Below, one piece after another: positions 1 to 8,698 of a stretch of DNA of 37,791 nucleotides. The translations under genes and the position numbers were made by a program. The notes under the pieces are model-generated. The model had not been told where the DNA came from. It saw nothing but the letters and a program-made list of their open reading frames with translations, and did no database searches. The DNA lies in the NCBI GenBank assembly GCA_017509065.1, contig JAFWQM010000151.1, positions 1 to 37,791 on the forward strand, given 5' to 3'. Origin of the DNA: Clostridia bacterium (GTDB lineage Bacteria > Bacillota_A > Clostridia > Christensenellales > Aristaeellaceae). The stretch's first letter is position 1; each line of letters starts with the position of its first letter.

Positions 1-189
1 ACTCAACCTTGAAATACCTCCAGTATTCCTGCGGTTTCGTTCCTTGTCTGGAACGATTTCTCATCCCGCATCTGAATTCACGATTCAATTGGGCGAGCAA
101 TAACTTCCGTAATCCCACATTGACTGGCGAATGTTGTTGGTTTTATCCAATGTTGAAATTTCGCCTATTGGTGTCCAGAGGACGAAGTC

Positions 190-226
190 CTTTGGCGCGG
201 GGTCTGGGGCCGCGGAGGCCCCAGCG
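190..226. repeat. GC-rich palindromic intergenic repeat, copy 1
   Basis: A GC-rich block carries the dyad CTGGGGCC-gcgga-GGCCCCAG. A related block (GGGGCC and GGCCCC arms beside a ggtcc/ggacc motif) lies at the end of addA, so this looks like a dispersed REP-like element. The remainder of 1-346 shows no convincing gene: the two short open frames there have no recognisable product and no good ribosome-binding site. Confidence 0.4.
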
Positions 227-282
227 TTCCCTTTGTTGAGACTATTTATATAGCAGAATTGTAACTGCCCGGCTGTAGAACG

Positions 283-311
283 GTATATTCCGCTCCCGCC
301 TCGCATAAGTA
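283..311 (+). promoter_or_regulatory. Candidate sigma-E promoter of spoIVA
   Basis: GTATATT at 283-289 and CATAAGTA at 304-311 are separated by 14 nt. This resembles the sigma-E pattern (ATATT-type -35, CATA-type -10, about 14 nt apart). It ends about 35 nt before the spoIVA start. spoIVA belongs to the mother-cell sigma-E regulon in Bacillus, so the match makes biological sense. Assigned by eye only. Confidence 0.5.
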
Positions 312-346
312 TTCCACGAAACGGCAAGATGTAAGGAGGCATGAGC

Positions 347-1846
347 ATGGCGCAGGAGAGCGTACAGGGCGCGCGGCCCTTCTATCGGGATATTGCGGAG
401 CGGACACAGGGTGATTTATATATCGGCGTGGTGGGTCCGGTCAGGACAGGAAAAAGCACGTTCATCACCAATTTTTTTGAGCGGATGGTGCTGCCGTTCA
501 TGGCGGAGAGTCCGCGGCGGGAGAGGCTTACGGATGAGCTGCCGCAGTCCGGGTCAGGCAAGACCATCATGACCACCCAGCCCAAGTTCGTGCCGGGGGA
601 AGGCGCGGCGGAAATCAGGCTGGACCCCCGCACCACTGTGCGCGTGCGGATGGTGGATTCGGTGGGCTATCTGATTCCCGGTGCGCTGGGCACGCAGGAG
701 GGGGAAGCCGCCCGCATGGTGTCCACGCCCTGGGCGGATGAGGATTTGCCGTTTGAGGAAGCAGCAGCGCTGGGCACGAAGAAGGTCATATCCGACCACG
801 CGACCGTGGGCGTCGTTGTGACTACGGACGGCACCGTGGCCGACCTGCCGCGCTCCAATTATGTGCCCGCGGAGGAGCAGGTGATCCGCCAGCTGAAGGC
901 GCTTGAAAAGCCCTTCGCCGTGGTGCTGAATTCCGCGCACCCGGAAAGCGGAGAAGCGAAAACCCTGCGGGCGTCGCTGGAAAGCAAATACGACGTGCCG
1001 GTGACGCTGCTGAACGTGAAAGAGCTGAGCGACGAAGACGCCCAGCAGCTGCTGTCCAGGCTACTGTTGGAATTCCCCCTGCGCGAAGTGCGCTTCGCTG
1101 TGCCCGGCTGGATGGGCGCGCTGGAGGAAAGCCACTGGCTGCCCGCCCACGCGCTGGAAATCATCCGGGCGCTGGGCGATACGCTGCATAAGATGCGGGA
1201 CAAGGCGGAAATCGCCGCCGCGTTTCAGGAATCGGATTACCTGCTTTCACCCCGGGAAGCGGAAGTCAGCCTGGGCGAAGGCGCGGTGCTGTTCGAGCTG
1301 CCGGTTAAGGAAGGGCTGTTCAACCAAATTCTCAGCGAGCAGTGCGGCGAAACCATCACGGGCGACGCGCATCTGCTGTCTTTAATGAAAGAATTGGTAG
1401 CGGCCAAACGGGAATACGACCGGGTGTCGGGCGCCTTGAAAGCGGTGCAGCAGACGGGCTACGGCCTGGTGACGCCCGCTATGAACGAAATTCAATTGCA
1501 GCCGCCGGAGCTGATGCGCCAGGGCAGCCGCTACGGGGTGCGCTTGAAAGCCTCCGCGCCGACGCTGCACCTGATCCGAAGCGACATCGAAACGGAAATC
1601 GCGCCTGTGCTGGGCACCCAGGAGCAGAGCGAGGCCTTTGTGGAAATGCTGAACGAGCAGTATGAAAAAGACCCGCCCAGCCTGTGGGAAACCAATTTCT
1701 TCGGCAAGTCGCTCAAGGAGCTGATTCAGGAGGGCGTCAGCGCCAAGCTGAACCGCCTGCCCATCGAAACCCAGGAAAAAGTGCAGTCCGCCCTGACCAA
1801 AATGCTCAACGAGGGCGAAGGCGGGATGATCACCATCCTCCTGTGA
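347..1846 (+). CDS. spoIVA: Stage IV sporulation protein A (SpoIVA), spore coat morphogenetic ATPase
   Basis: SpoIVA polymerises on the outer forespore membrane using ATP hydrolysis and forms the base on which the spore coat is built. The protein is 499 aa, against about 492 in B. subtilis, and is collinear with it from memory. It has the Walker A GPVRTGKST near residues 30-38, the DELPQS..GKTIMTT segment, the VD.VGY motif, the ITTDGT segment, and a C-terminus ending GGMITILL (family GGLIAIIL). AAGGAGG at 333-339 lies 7 nt before the ATG at 347 but only 1 nt before the in-frame ATG at 341, so 347 is preferred. A sigma-E-like promoter lies upstream and a strong terminator downstream, so it is probably monocistronic. 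It marks the host as a spore former. Confidence 0.97.
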   Translation: MAQESVQGARPFYRDIAERTQGDLYIGVVGPVRTGKSTFITNFFERMVLPFMAESPRRERLTDELPQSGSGKTIMTTQPKFVPGEGAAEIRLDPRTTVRVRMVDSVGYLIPGALGTQEGEAARMVSTPWADEDLPFEEAAALGTKKVISDHATVGVVVTTDGTVADLPRSNYVPAEEQVIRQLKALEKPFAVVLNSAHPESGEAKTLRASLESKYDVPVTLLNVKELSDEDAQQLLSRLLLEFPLREVRFAVPGWMGALEESHWLPAHALEIIRALGDTLHKMRDKAEIAAAFQESDYLLSPREAEVSLGEGAVLFELPVKEGLFNQILSEQCGETITGDAHLLSLMKELVAAKREYDRVSGALKAVQQTGYGLVTPAMNEIQLQPPELMRQGSRYGVRLKASAPTLHLIRSDIETEIAPVLGTQEQSEAFVEMLNEQYEKDPPSLWETNFFGKSLKELIQEGVSAKLNRLPIETQEKVQSALTKMLNEGEGGMITILL

Positions 1847-1886
1847 GCCGTTTTCAGCAGGGGTTATAAAAAGTTAGGAGTGACAA

Positions 1887-1936
1887 GAAAAGCGCGCTTA
1901 TCACCATCGTCCGGGCGGTGAGTAAGCGCGCTTTTC
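1887..1936. terminator. Bidirectional intrinsic terminator after spoIVA
   Basis: GAAAAGCGCGCTTA at 1887-1900 pairs perfectly with TAAGCGCGCTTTTC at 1923-1936, and TCACC/GGTGA extends the stem inward. T-rich tracts on both strands suit the convergent spoIVA and metallopeptidase genes. Confidence 0.88.
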
Positions 1937-1982
1937 CTTTAGACAAATCGGAATCTGTCGAACACTTTAAAAACGCTGTGAT

Positions 1983-2501
1983 TCAATCGCTATGCTTTTT
2001 GATTGCATGGATTATTTGAAGCCCATCTGTTTCCAGTCCCTTTACCTCCCCATAAAAATATCGGACAGGAGCAACAGATAAAAGAAAAATAAACAGATTG
2101 ACAGTCAATGCAGTATTCAGGAAAAATTCAACAGTGCCGTCAGCGAAAAAGTCCGATTGAAAGGATAGTCCGCCGAATCTCAGGGCCGCAAGTCCTGCGG
2201 CCAGCAGGAGAGAAAAGGCGGGCCCTCCCAGGAGAGTCATGATAAATTTGGCCTTTTTGTCGAAATTCTTCTCTGAGGGGGCAAAGTAGCCGTCGAAAAC
2301 GAGCAGGTTCACAGTCAGCGCTTTCGTGTTCAGAAGCCGTTTTCCCCATCCTATCCGAATGTGCCAATGCCTGTCTCCTGTCGCAAGCATATAGCCGACA
2401 GCATGCCCGAGTTCATGCAAAAAGGTTGAGAGGAACGTTATCACCCACAAAACGCAGATAGCGACAAGTAGCTCTATGATGACAGCGATGATCTTTGGCA
2501 C
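1983..2501 (-). CDS. Small M50-like membrane zinc metallopeptidase
   Basis: A 172-aa hydrophobic protein with an N-terminal membrane segment (about residues 4-27) running into HELGH at 29-33, the zinc-binding HExxH motif of site-2-protease-type peptidases. A second motif GGPAFSLLLA (near 92-101) lies in another membrane segment, in the place of the NPxxS/D-like element of such proteins, and a further helix lies near the C-terminus. It is shorter than SpoIVFB or RseP and has no PDZ domain, so it belongs with compact M50-like proteins of unknown substrate. The start is GTG, with GGAGGAGG 6 nt upstream. It lies 76 nt downstream of the mreB-like gene on the same strand, so co-transcription is possible. 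Catalysis is inferred from the motif. Confidence 0.75.
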   Translation of the reverse strand: MPKIIAVIIELLVAICVLWVITFLSTFLHELGHAVGYMLATGDRHWHIRIGWGKRLLNTKALTVNLLVFDGYFAPSEKNFDKKAKFIMTLLGGPAFSLLLAAGLAALRFGGLSFQSDFFADGTVEFFLNTALTVNLFIFLLSVAPVRYFYGEVKGLETDGLQIIHAIKKHSD

Positions 2502-2577
2502 TGAATCCTCCTCCGCAAATGCTGAATTTGGCGATGCTTTTCATCACCATTTACAGTATATCTGTTGACAGATTGTA

Positions 2578-3606
2578 TTACCTTCTCTTTCTCCTGTCGC
2601 TCAGATACCGCCCGTACTCTCCGGGATGCTCAAGCGTCTGGCCGCAGCCCCGGGCCACGCATTCCTGCGGGAATTCCGCCACGCGGCAATCCAGCTTCAG
2701 GCATTCGGAGATGGCCTCGCTCAGGCCGGGCAGCAGCGCCCCGCCGCCTGTCAGGGTGATGCCCGTTTCAAAAATATCGGCCAGCAGTTCGGCCGGGGTT
2801 TTTTCCAGCACGGCCTGGATAGCCTCCAGCAGATCATGGAGGGGTTCGTCAAGGGCGTCGGTGATTTCGTCGCTTGTGATGCGCATCACCTTGGGAAGGC
2901 CGGAAATCAGATTGCGGCCCGCCACTTCCATATAAAACTGCTCGTTTCTTGGCAGCGCGGAGCCGATGCTGATTTTCAGATCCTCGGCTGTCAATTCGCC
3001 CAGCAGCAGGTTATGTTTCCTGCGCACATAGCGGATCACCGCGTCGTCGAAAGCGTCGCCGCCAATTTTGTTGGTGGAGTCTTTATTGCTTGCGATGATC
3101 TTGCCCTGGGACAGCACGGCGATGTCCGTCACGCCGCCGCCGATCTCCACGATCATTTGTCCGTAAGCGTCGCCGATCGCCAGCCCCGCGCCGATAGCAG
3201 CGGCAATGGGGCGCTCCATGATCTGGGTGCGGCGCGCGCCGGTTTCAAACAGGCTGGTCATGATCCGGTGGCGCTCCATTTCGTTCACGCCGTCGGGTAC
3301 GGAAATCAGAATCCTGGGGCCGCCGAGGATCCGCTTGCCCACCACCTTACCCACGAAATAACGCAGCATGGTGCACGCCATCTCCATATCGCTGACCATA
3401 CCGTTCTGCAGGGGACGAATGGCGGCAATGTTGCTGGGCGTGCGGCCCAGCATGCGGCGGGCTTCCTCGCCCACGGCAAGCACATTGCGGGAATCCCGGT
3501 CAAAGGCGATCACTGCGGGCTCGTTGAGCACCACATCCTTCCCTTTGCCGTAAATGACGACGCTGGCTGTACCCAGATCAACGCCAATGTCCAGTACCGT
3601 TGCCAT
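2578..3606 (-). CDS. mreB: MreB/Mbl-family bacterial actin, rod-shape protein
   Basis: Actin-like ATPase whose membrane-associated filaments guide side-wall peptidoglycan synthesis. The 342 aa match family length. Visible features are phosphate-1 motif DLGTAS (residues 10-15, usually DLGTANT), NEPAVIA, the ISVP segment, ERPIAAAIGAGL, phosphate-2 region EIGGGVTDIAVLS, IGGDAFDDAVIRY and the adenosine motif LTGGGALLPGL near residue 295. It is not beside mreC/mreD, so it could be an Mbl or MreBH paralogue rather than the main MreB; the symbol is family level. The start has a GAGGGAGAAG ribosome-binding site. The basic C-terminal tail (DRRKRR) is unusual. The gene diverges from addA. Confidence 0.88.
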   Translation of the reverse strand: MATVLDIGVDLGTASVVIYGKGKDVVLNEPAVIAFDRDSRNVLAVGEEARRMLGRTPSNIAAIRPLQNGMVSDMEMACTMLRYFVGKVVGKRILGGPRILISVPDGVNEMERHRIMTSLFETGARRTQIMERPIAAAIGAGLAIGDAYGQMIVEIGGGVTDIAVLSQGKIIASNKDSTNKIGGDAFDDAVIRYVRRKHNLLLGELTAEDLKISIGSALPRNEQFYMEVAGRNLISGLPKVMRITSDEITDALDEPLHDLLEAIQAVLEKTPAELLADIFETGITLTGGGALLPGLSEAISECLKLDCRVAEFPQECVARGCGQTLEHPGEYGRYLSDRRKRR

Positions 3607-3651
3607 GAATCTTCTCCCTCTTTATACAGGATTACGTATTCTTTATTCGAC

Positions 3652-3683
3652 GCGGGATGAAAAAATCCTCTTTTTCACCCCGC
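3652..3683. other. Hairpin between mreB and addA
   Basis: GCGGGATGAAAAA at 3652-3664 and TTTTTCACCCCGC at 3671-3683 form a 13-bp stem with one mismatch. It lies between divergent genes, where no upstream transcript needs terminating, so it may sit in the mreB leader or act as an operator. Function unknown. Confidence 0.45.
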
Positions 3684-3851
3684 AAATGGGAATAGTCTGC
3701 TACTTTTTCTTCGATTTTTTCTGAATCATGGATTCCATTCGCCACTTTTCGCGCTGTTTTGACTGTATAAAAGGGCTTGCATCGTTATACTTGCAAAAAA
3801 TGGATGGGTGCGGTAGAATGTAAAAAAGGCTTTCAGAAGGGGGCGGGACAG

Positions 3852-6800
3852 GTGCAGTGGACTGCTGGGCAGCGGGCGGCGATCGACGCGCGGAATGACA
3901 GCGTGCTGGTGAGCGCGGCGGCGGGTTCCGGGAAAACCGCGGTGCTTGTAGAGCGCGTGCTATCCCTGCTGCGGGAAGGAAAGCGCATTGACCGAATGCT
4001 GATCGTCACCTTCACCCGCGCGGCGGCGGGAGAGATGCGGGAACGCATCGGCCGCAGACTGGACGAGGAAGGCGCGCATGACGCGCACATGCGGCGGCAG
4101 TCCATGCGGCTGAACCGCGCCGCCATCTGCACCCTGCACGTATTCTGCTACCGCGTGCTGCAGGAGCATTTCCAGGCGGTGGGCATTGATCCGCTGTGCA
4201 AAATCGCGGAACCGGAAAAGCTGGCGGCGCTGCGCAAGCACGCCCAGGACGAGACGCTGGAAAACGCTTACGCCGAACCGACCGAGGAAGAACAAGCGCT
4301 GTTTTCCCAGTTCGAGGATCAGCAGGTTGTGGCACTGCTGGATCAGTTGTATGATTTCCTTCTGTCCCAGGCGTCTCCCTGGGAATGGGCGGATACACAG
4401 TGCGCGGACGAAAAAGCGTCACTGAGAGCCTGGATGCCCCTGCTGCGTGAAAGCTGCCTGCAAAAGCTGGAAGGCGCGGCGGAGCTGCTGCCAGAAATGG
4501 AAGCGCTGGTTCACCGCCCCGACGGGCCCGACCGCTATCTTCCCATGTTCGAGAGTGACGCGGCCATGATCGCCCAACTGCTGAAAGAGGCGCGGGACGG
4601 CTCGCTGACCGGCGGGAAAACCACCTTTGTCCGGCTGAGCACAAAGAAAGCCGGCCCTGCCGAAAACCCCGATGTGACGGAACAGTATAAGCAGCTGCGG
4701 GAAGAATGGAAAGACCGCATCAGCGAGGCCCGGCTTTCGCTGCCGGCCAGTCCCGAAAAAGCGGAAGCAGACCTTCGCCACGCAATGCCCGCGCTGCGCG
4801 CTTTGTGCGGCCTGGCGAAACGGATGCACGATCGGTTTTATGAACTGAAACAGCAAAAGAATTACCTGGATTACAGCGACCTGGAGCATCTTACGTTAAA
4901 AGCTTTGCAAAATCCCGATGTCCGTTCAGCGATAGCCGGGAGCTTCGACGCCCTGTTCATCGACGAATACCAGGACGTGTCCGACATCCAGGAGGCCATT
5001 CTCCGCGCGCTGCACGGGGGGCAGCCGAATTTGCTTTTCATGGTGGGCGACGTGAAGCAGAGCATTTACCGCTTCCGCCTGGCTGACCCGACCCTGTTCC
5101 TGCAAAAGTACCGGGACTATTCGCCGGACGAAAGCGCGAAGGAACGAAAGATTTTATTGCAGCAGAATTTCCGTTCGGACGAAAACGTGCTGCTGGCGGT
5201 CAACGAAGTGTTCACCCACGCCATGCGGGAAAAGGAAACGGAAATCGCCTACGACGAAGCGGCGATGCTGCGCCCCGGCGGGGGCCAGCCCTTCGGCGCG
5301 CCGGTGGAAATCCACCTGATGTACCCCAAGGCGGAAGAAGGGGAGGACGAGGAAAACGCCGAAACCGGCGAACTTAGTCAGGGTTATCGGTATGAAGCGG
5401 CGTTCGTAGCCAAAAAAATAAAGGAACTGATGCGGTTCGCAACCGTCCGGGAAGGAGAGATCAGCCGGCCCCTGCGCTTCCGCGACATCGCGCTGCTGGT
5501 GCGCTACGCTTCCGGACGCGCGCCGTATATCGCGAAAGCCCTGCAAATGGAAGGCATTCCCGTGTACAGCGACGCGGACGCCCAATTTTTTGAAATGCCC
5601 GAAGTGGTGGACATGCTGAACCTGCTCCGCGTACTGGACAATCCGTTCCAGGATCTGCCGCTCCTGGCGGCGCTGCGCTGCCCCTGCTTCCAGTTTACGG
5701 AAGAAGAGCTGGCCCGCATCCGCCTGACAGAGCGCACGCCCGGCGTGCCCTTCCACACCGCGTTCCAGACCGCCATGCGGCAGGATTCGCCCCTGGGCCG
5801 GAAAGCGAAGGCCGCGTGGGACAGGCTGGCCGACTGGCGCTTCAAGGCGCGGTTCCTGCCGCTGGATACGCTCATCTGGCTCATTCTGGACGAAAGCGGC
5901 CTCTACATGCGGGCCGGATGCCAGGAAGAGGGCGAGCTGCGCCAGGCGAACCTGCGCCTGCTGGTGGAGCGCGCAGAGGGCGACGGCGGCAGGGAGGGCT
6001 TGGGCGTGTTCCTGCGGGACATGGGCCGCCTGCACGCTTCCGACGACGGAAAAGCCGCCAAAACCCTGGGCGAAAACGAGGATGTGGTACGCATCCTGAC
6101 GCTGCACAAATCCAAGGGACTGGAATTTCAGGTGGTCTTTCTGCTGGAAATGGCGCGTTCCTTCCGCAAGGGTGACAGCAGCCTGATCAGTCTGCACGGG
6201 AAATACGGCATGGCGCTTCAGTTCATCGACGCGGAACAGCGCGTCACGCGGGAAACCGTAGCGCAGAAGGCGCTGGCCGTGGTACAGGAAAAGGAAGCAC
6301 GCGCCGAGGAAGCGCGCCTGCTCTACGTGGGCATGACACGCGCCCGGGAGCGGCTGATCCTGGTCGGCTCCCCCCGAAAGCTGGATCAGGCGCTGGAGCG
6401 CTGGTCCCGCCCCGCCACGCCTTATGCCGCGGGAGAGGCGAAGTGTATGCTGGACTGGGTGATGCAGAGCCTGGGCGGGTTCCATGAAGGGCAGTACGAC
6501 GGGAAAAACGGGAGTGTGTGGCGCATGACCCTGCAGCCCGCCGAGGAAGCGGCCGCGTCCGCCGCCGCGCGGGTGACGCCGCCACCGCTGTCACTGTCCG
6601 GGACGACAGACCGGCTTACGATCGAGCGCATGACGCGCGTGGTGGAGCCGCGACCGCCGCTCAAAACATCCGTCACCGCCATCGCCAAGCGCCTGCGGGA
6701 CGAGCGGGATGAATGGGAATCCCCCGCCGACAAGCGAAAGCTGCCCGAGGAAACGCCGCTGCCACCCTTCCTGCGTGAAACCGCGCTTACCGCAGCTCAG

Positions 6801-7397
6801 CGCGGCACGGTGACCCACCGGGTGCTCGGTCTGCTGGACGAAAGTCTGCTCCGCGAAGGGAAGCTGGACGCGGCGCTCGCGCAGCTGCAAAACCGCAGGC
6901 TGCTCTCCGACGAAGAAAAGCGGGTGATCCGGCGCGACTGGCTGAACAATTTCTTTTCCTCTTCTTTGGGGAAGCGCGCGCTGGCTTCCGAAACCGTTCA
7001 CCGGGAGTGGAGCTTTAATCTGCTTGGTCCCTACGGCAGCATGATACAGGGCGTGATCGATCTGTGTTTTCTGGAGGATGGTCAGTGGGTGCTGGCTGAC
7101 TACAAAACCGACGACGCCGACGAAGAAACGCTTCTGCGGCACTACGGCCTGCAATTGCGCTGGTACGCCAAAGCGCTGGCCGATATCACCGGCCTTCCTG
7201 TGAAGGAGGCGTACCTCTTCGGCCTTCGCGCCGCGGAAAGCTATCCAGTCGCGCTGGACGATTTGGAGAATGTCGAATCGCCGTCGTTACCATTATGGTA
7301 TCGAAATCAGTTACAGGAGGATACGATGGGGCTGTTCGCCCCAAACCCCAACCAGGGGCCTGAGGCCCCTGGACCCACAACAGCGGATAATACTTGA
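3852..7397 (+). CDS. addA: ATP-dependent helicase/nuclease subunit A (AddA)
   Basis: AddA is the UvrD-like 3'-5' helicase and nuclease subunit of AddAB, the Gram-positive counterpart of RecBCD, which resects double-strand breaks up to Chi. Visible motifs, numbered from this start: Walker A AAAGSGKT (22-29), TFTRAAAGEM, Walker B DEYQD (about 371), GDVKQSIYRFR (about 399), QNFRS, LTLHKSKGLEF (about 750), YVGMTRARERL (about 825), and C-terminal nuclease residues in GTVTHR and LADYKTDD (about 1082). The GTG at 3852 is chosen because a GAAGGGGG site lies upstream and the protein then begins MQWTAGQ, as family members do. An earlier in-frame TTG (3777) and ATG (3804) lack such a site. addB is not adjacent, which is unusual. 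The last 20 or so codons come from a GC-rich repeat. Confidence 0.95.
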   Translation: MQWTAGQRAAIDARNDSVLVSAAAGSGKTAVLVERVLSLLREGKRIDRMLIVTFTRAAAGEMRERIGRRLDEEGAHDAHMRRQSMRLNRAAICTLHVFCYRVLQEHFQAVGIDPLCKIAEPEKLAALRKHAQDETLENAYAEPTEEEQALFSQFEDQQVVALLDQLYDFLLSQASPWEWADTQCADEKASLRAWMPLLRESCLQKLEGAAELLPEMEALVHRPDGPDRYLPMFESDAAMIAQLLKEARDGSLTGGKTTFVRLSTKKAGPAENPDVTEQYKQLREEWKDRISEARLSLPASPEKAEADLRHAMPALRALCGLAKRMHDRFYELKQQKNYLDYSDLEHLTLKALQNPDVRSAIAGSFDALFIDEYQDVSDIQEAILRALHGGQPNLLFMVGDVKQSIYRFRLADPTLFLQKYRDYSPDESAKERKILLQQNFRSDENVLLAVNEVFTHAMREKETEIAYDEAAMLRPGGGQPFGAPVEIHLMYPKAEEGEDEENAETGELSQGYRYEAAFVAKKIKELMRFATVREGEISRPLRFRDIALLVRYASGRAPYIAKALQMEGIPVYSDADAQFFEMPEVVDMLNLLRVLDNPFQDLPLLAALRCPCFQFTEEELARIRLTERTPGVPFHTAFQTAMRQDSPLGRKAKAAWDRLADWRFKARFLPLDTLIWLILDESGLYMRAGCQEEGELRQANLRLLVERAEGDGGREGLGVFLRDMGRLHASDDGKAAKTLGENEDVVRILTLHKSKGLEFQVVFLLEMARSFRKGDSSLISLHGKYGMALQFIDAEQRVTRETVAQKALAVVQEKEARAEEARLLYVGMTRARERLILVGSPRKLDQALERWSRPATPYAAGEAKCMLDWVMQSLGGFHEGQYDGKNGSVWRMTLQPAEEAAASAAARVTPPPLSLSGTTDRLTIERMTRVVEPRPPLKTSVTAIAKRLRDERDEWESPADKRKLPEETPLPPFLRETALTAAQRGTVTHRVLGLLDESLLREGKLDAALAQLQNRRLLSDEEKRVIRRDWLNNFFSSSLGKRALASETVHREWSFNLLGPYGSMIQGVIDLCFLEDGQWVLADYKTDDADEETLLRHYGLQLRWYAKALADITGLPVKEAYLFGLRAAESYPVALDDLENVESPSLPLWYRNQLQEDTMGLFAPNPNQGPEAPGPTTADNT
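7326..7377. repeat. GC-rich palindromic repeat, copy 2, inside the addA 3' end
   Basis: Two dyads lie side by side: GGGGCTGTTCGCCCC (GGGGC/GCCCC arms) and CCAGGGGCCTGAGGCCCCTGG (CCAGGGGCC/GGCCCCTGG arms). The block resembles the repeat near 190-226. It lies inside the addA frame and encodes the Gly/Pro/Asn-rich tail of AddA. Confidence 0.5.
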
Positions 7398-7507
7398 CTT
7401 GGAAAGCAAAACAGGTTCCCGCTGCTGCTTGAGAGAGACGGACAAACTTATACTGATGAAAAATTGGGCACAGAAGATTCTTCCTGGAGGAGGCTGGCGG
7501 GAAACAA

Positions 7508-8230
7508 ATGGAGCATAAAAAAAATCTTGGCATTTTAATTGTTGAAATGATACTTCGGCCGTTTTTCTTTCATCGGGTCAAAGGCGCGGAGAACGTGGCC
7601 CTGGACAAAGATATTCCCTGCGTGTTCGTATGCAATCACGGGGAAATCCTCGGCCCGGTGGTCTGTACGCTGTTCTCGCCGTTCCCCTTCCGCGCCTGGT
7701 CAGCCTATGAAATGCTGGACAAAACCGCTGTCATCGACCGCACCATGAACGGTACCTTTGACAGCGTCAGGGGTGTGAAACGAAAGATGCTGCAATGGCT
7801 GATGGAGCATGTCGGAGCGCCGTTCCTGACATGGATGCTGCGGTCCGAGTTCTGCATCCCGGTGTACCACGACAATCCCCGCAAGCTGATGCAGACTTTC
7901 CGTGAAACCATCGCCGCCATGCAGGAGGGCGACAATATCCTGGTGTTTCCGGAAAACGCCGCCACCGCCCCCGGCCACAAGTACGTGGAGGAGGGCGTGA
8001 GCGAATTCTTCACGGGCTTTACGATGATCGGCCAGATGTACGCCAACAAAACGGGCAAGTGTCCCCTGTTCGTGCCGATGTACGCCAATAAGAAAAAGCG
8101 CATCATCACCTACGGCGTGCCCACGCGCTACGACGCCGACGCGCCGGTCAACGAGGAAAAGGAACGGCTGTGCGCTTACCTGCGCGGCGAGATCCTTAGG
8201 CTCGCGGGCAAAAAGGAAGAAAAGCCATGA
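7508..8230 (+). CDS. PlsC-like lysophospholipid acyltransferase family protein
   Basis: A 240-aa protein of the glycerolipid acyltransferase superfamily, which transfers acyl groups to lysophosphatidate or related acceptors at the membrane. The usual NHxxxxD catalytic box appears as NHGEILGP (Asn43-His44), where the Asp is not in its usual place. The FPEG box appears as FPENAA near residue 147. A hydrophobic N-terminal stretch (LIVEMILRPFFF) may anchor it. Because both boxes deviate, the acceptor, and even whether it makes phosphatidate, is uncertain. A GGAGG site lies about 14 nt before the ATG, which is longer than usual. The stop overlaps the next gene by 4 nt (ATGA), so the two are translationally coupled. 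Confidence 0.75.
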   Translation: MEHKKNLGILIVEMILRPFFFHRVKGAENVALDKDIPCVFVCNHGEILGPVVCTLFSPFPFRAWSAYEMLDKTAVIDRTMNGTFDSVRGVKRKMLQWLMEHVGAPFLTWMLRSEFCIPVYHDNPRKLMQTFRETIAAMQEGDNILVFPENAATAPGHKYVEEGVSEFFTGFTMIGQMYANKTGKCPLFVPMYANKKKRIITYGVPTRYDADAPVNEEKERLCAYLRGEILRLAGKKEEKP

Positions 8231-8541
8231 AAAAAGTAAAGATCACCGTGATGCGCGTCACGGAGTATACCGACCTGATGGCGCTGTATGAAAACCCCAT
8301 CGAACACGCCTGCGCCATGCGCGAAGGCATGACCTTCGTCGCCAACGGCTGGGAAAAGCCCGCAGGATTTTGCCCCAGCGCGTGGGACACGCTTTCGCCC
8401 TTTGTGCTGGCTCTTTCCCACGGCGCGGAAAACTTTTACGATGGCTGGATGAAAAACAAAAAAGCCGCCATGCTTTCCTGCAACGACGGCTTCCGTCCCG
8501 TCAGCTTCCTGGTGGAAGCGCTGGAAGAGGACGCTGATTGA
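8227..8541 (+). CDS. TIGR04076 family protein of unknown function
   Basis: A 104-aa protein that I recognise as the TIGR04076 family from its layout: KKVKITVMR start, EGMTFVANGWEKPAGFCPSAW, PFVLALSHGA and a C-terminal CNDGFRPVSFLVE. Family members are small proteins with conserved cysteines; here Cys residues fall in the GFCPSAW and SCNDG motifs and one earlier (HACAM). No reaction is established. It starts inside the acyltransferase stop codon (ATGA overlap), so the two share an mRNA. Confidence 0.75.
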   Translation: MKKVKITVMRVTEYTDLMALYENPIEHACAMREGMTFVANGWEKPAGFCPSAWDTLSPFVLALSHGAENFYDGWMKNKKAAMLSCNDGFRPVSFLVEALEEDAD

Positions 8542-8600
8542 TATCGGAGCAAACCTGCTGCCGCTCTGTAATCGAAAAACTGCGCAAACTTTTTATGAAG

Positions 8601-8626
8601 GCGGAGAGCATCCGTCTTTTTTGATT
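8601..8626 (+). terminator. Weak candidate terminator
   Basis: A short stem (GCGGA with TCCGT around a small loop) is followed by TTTTTT. It could end the acyltransferase/TIGR04076 transcript. The stem is short, so confidence is low. Confidence 0.35.
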
Positions 8627-8698
8627 GTTTTTTCAGATATTCTCAGTTGTTGTCAGGCGCCATATGGGCAGAGGAATCCCTCTTCGTTTTCGCTCGGA

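Noticed and set aside
9..239. Short open frames before spoIVA on both strands
   Set aside because: No ribosome-binding site or family resemblance, and they cross the palindromic repeat and the sigma-E-like promoter.
5154..6485. 443-codon minus-strand open frame
   Set aside because: Antisense to addA; composition rich in His, Gln and Ala with no recognisable domain.
7270..7518. 82-codon plus-strand frame between addA and the acyltransferase gene
   Set aside because: It overlaps the addA end and the palindromic repeat in another frame, and has no start signal.
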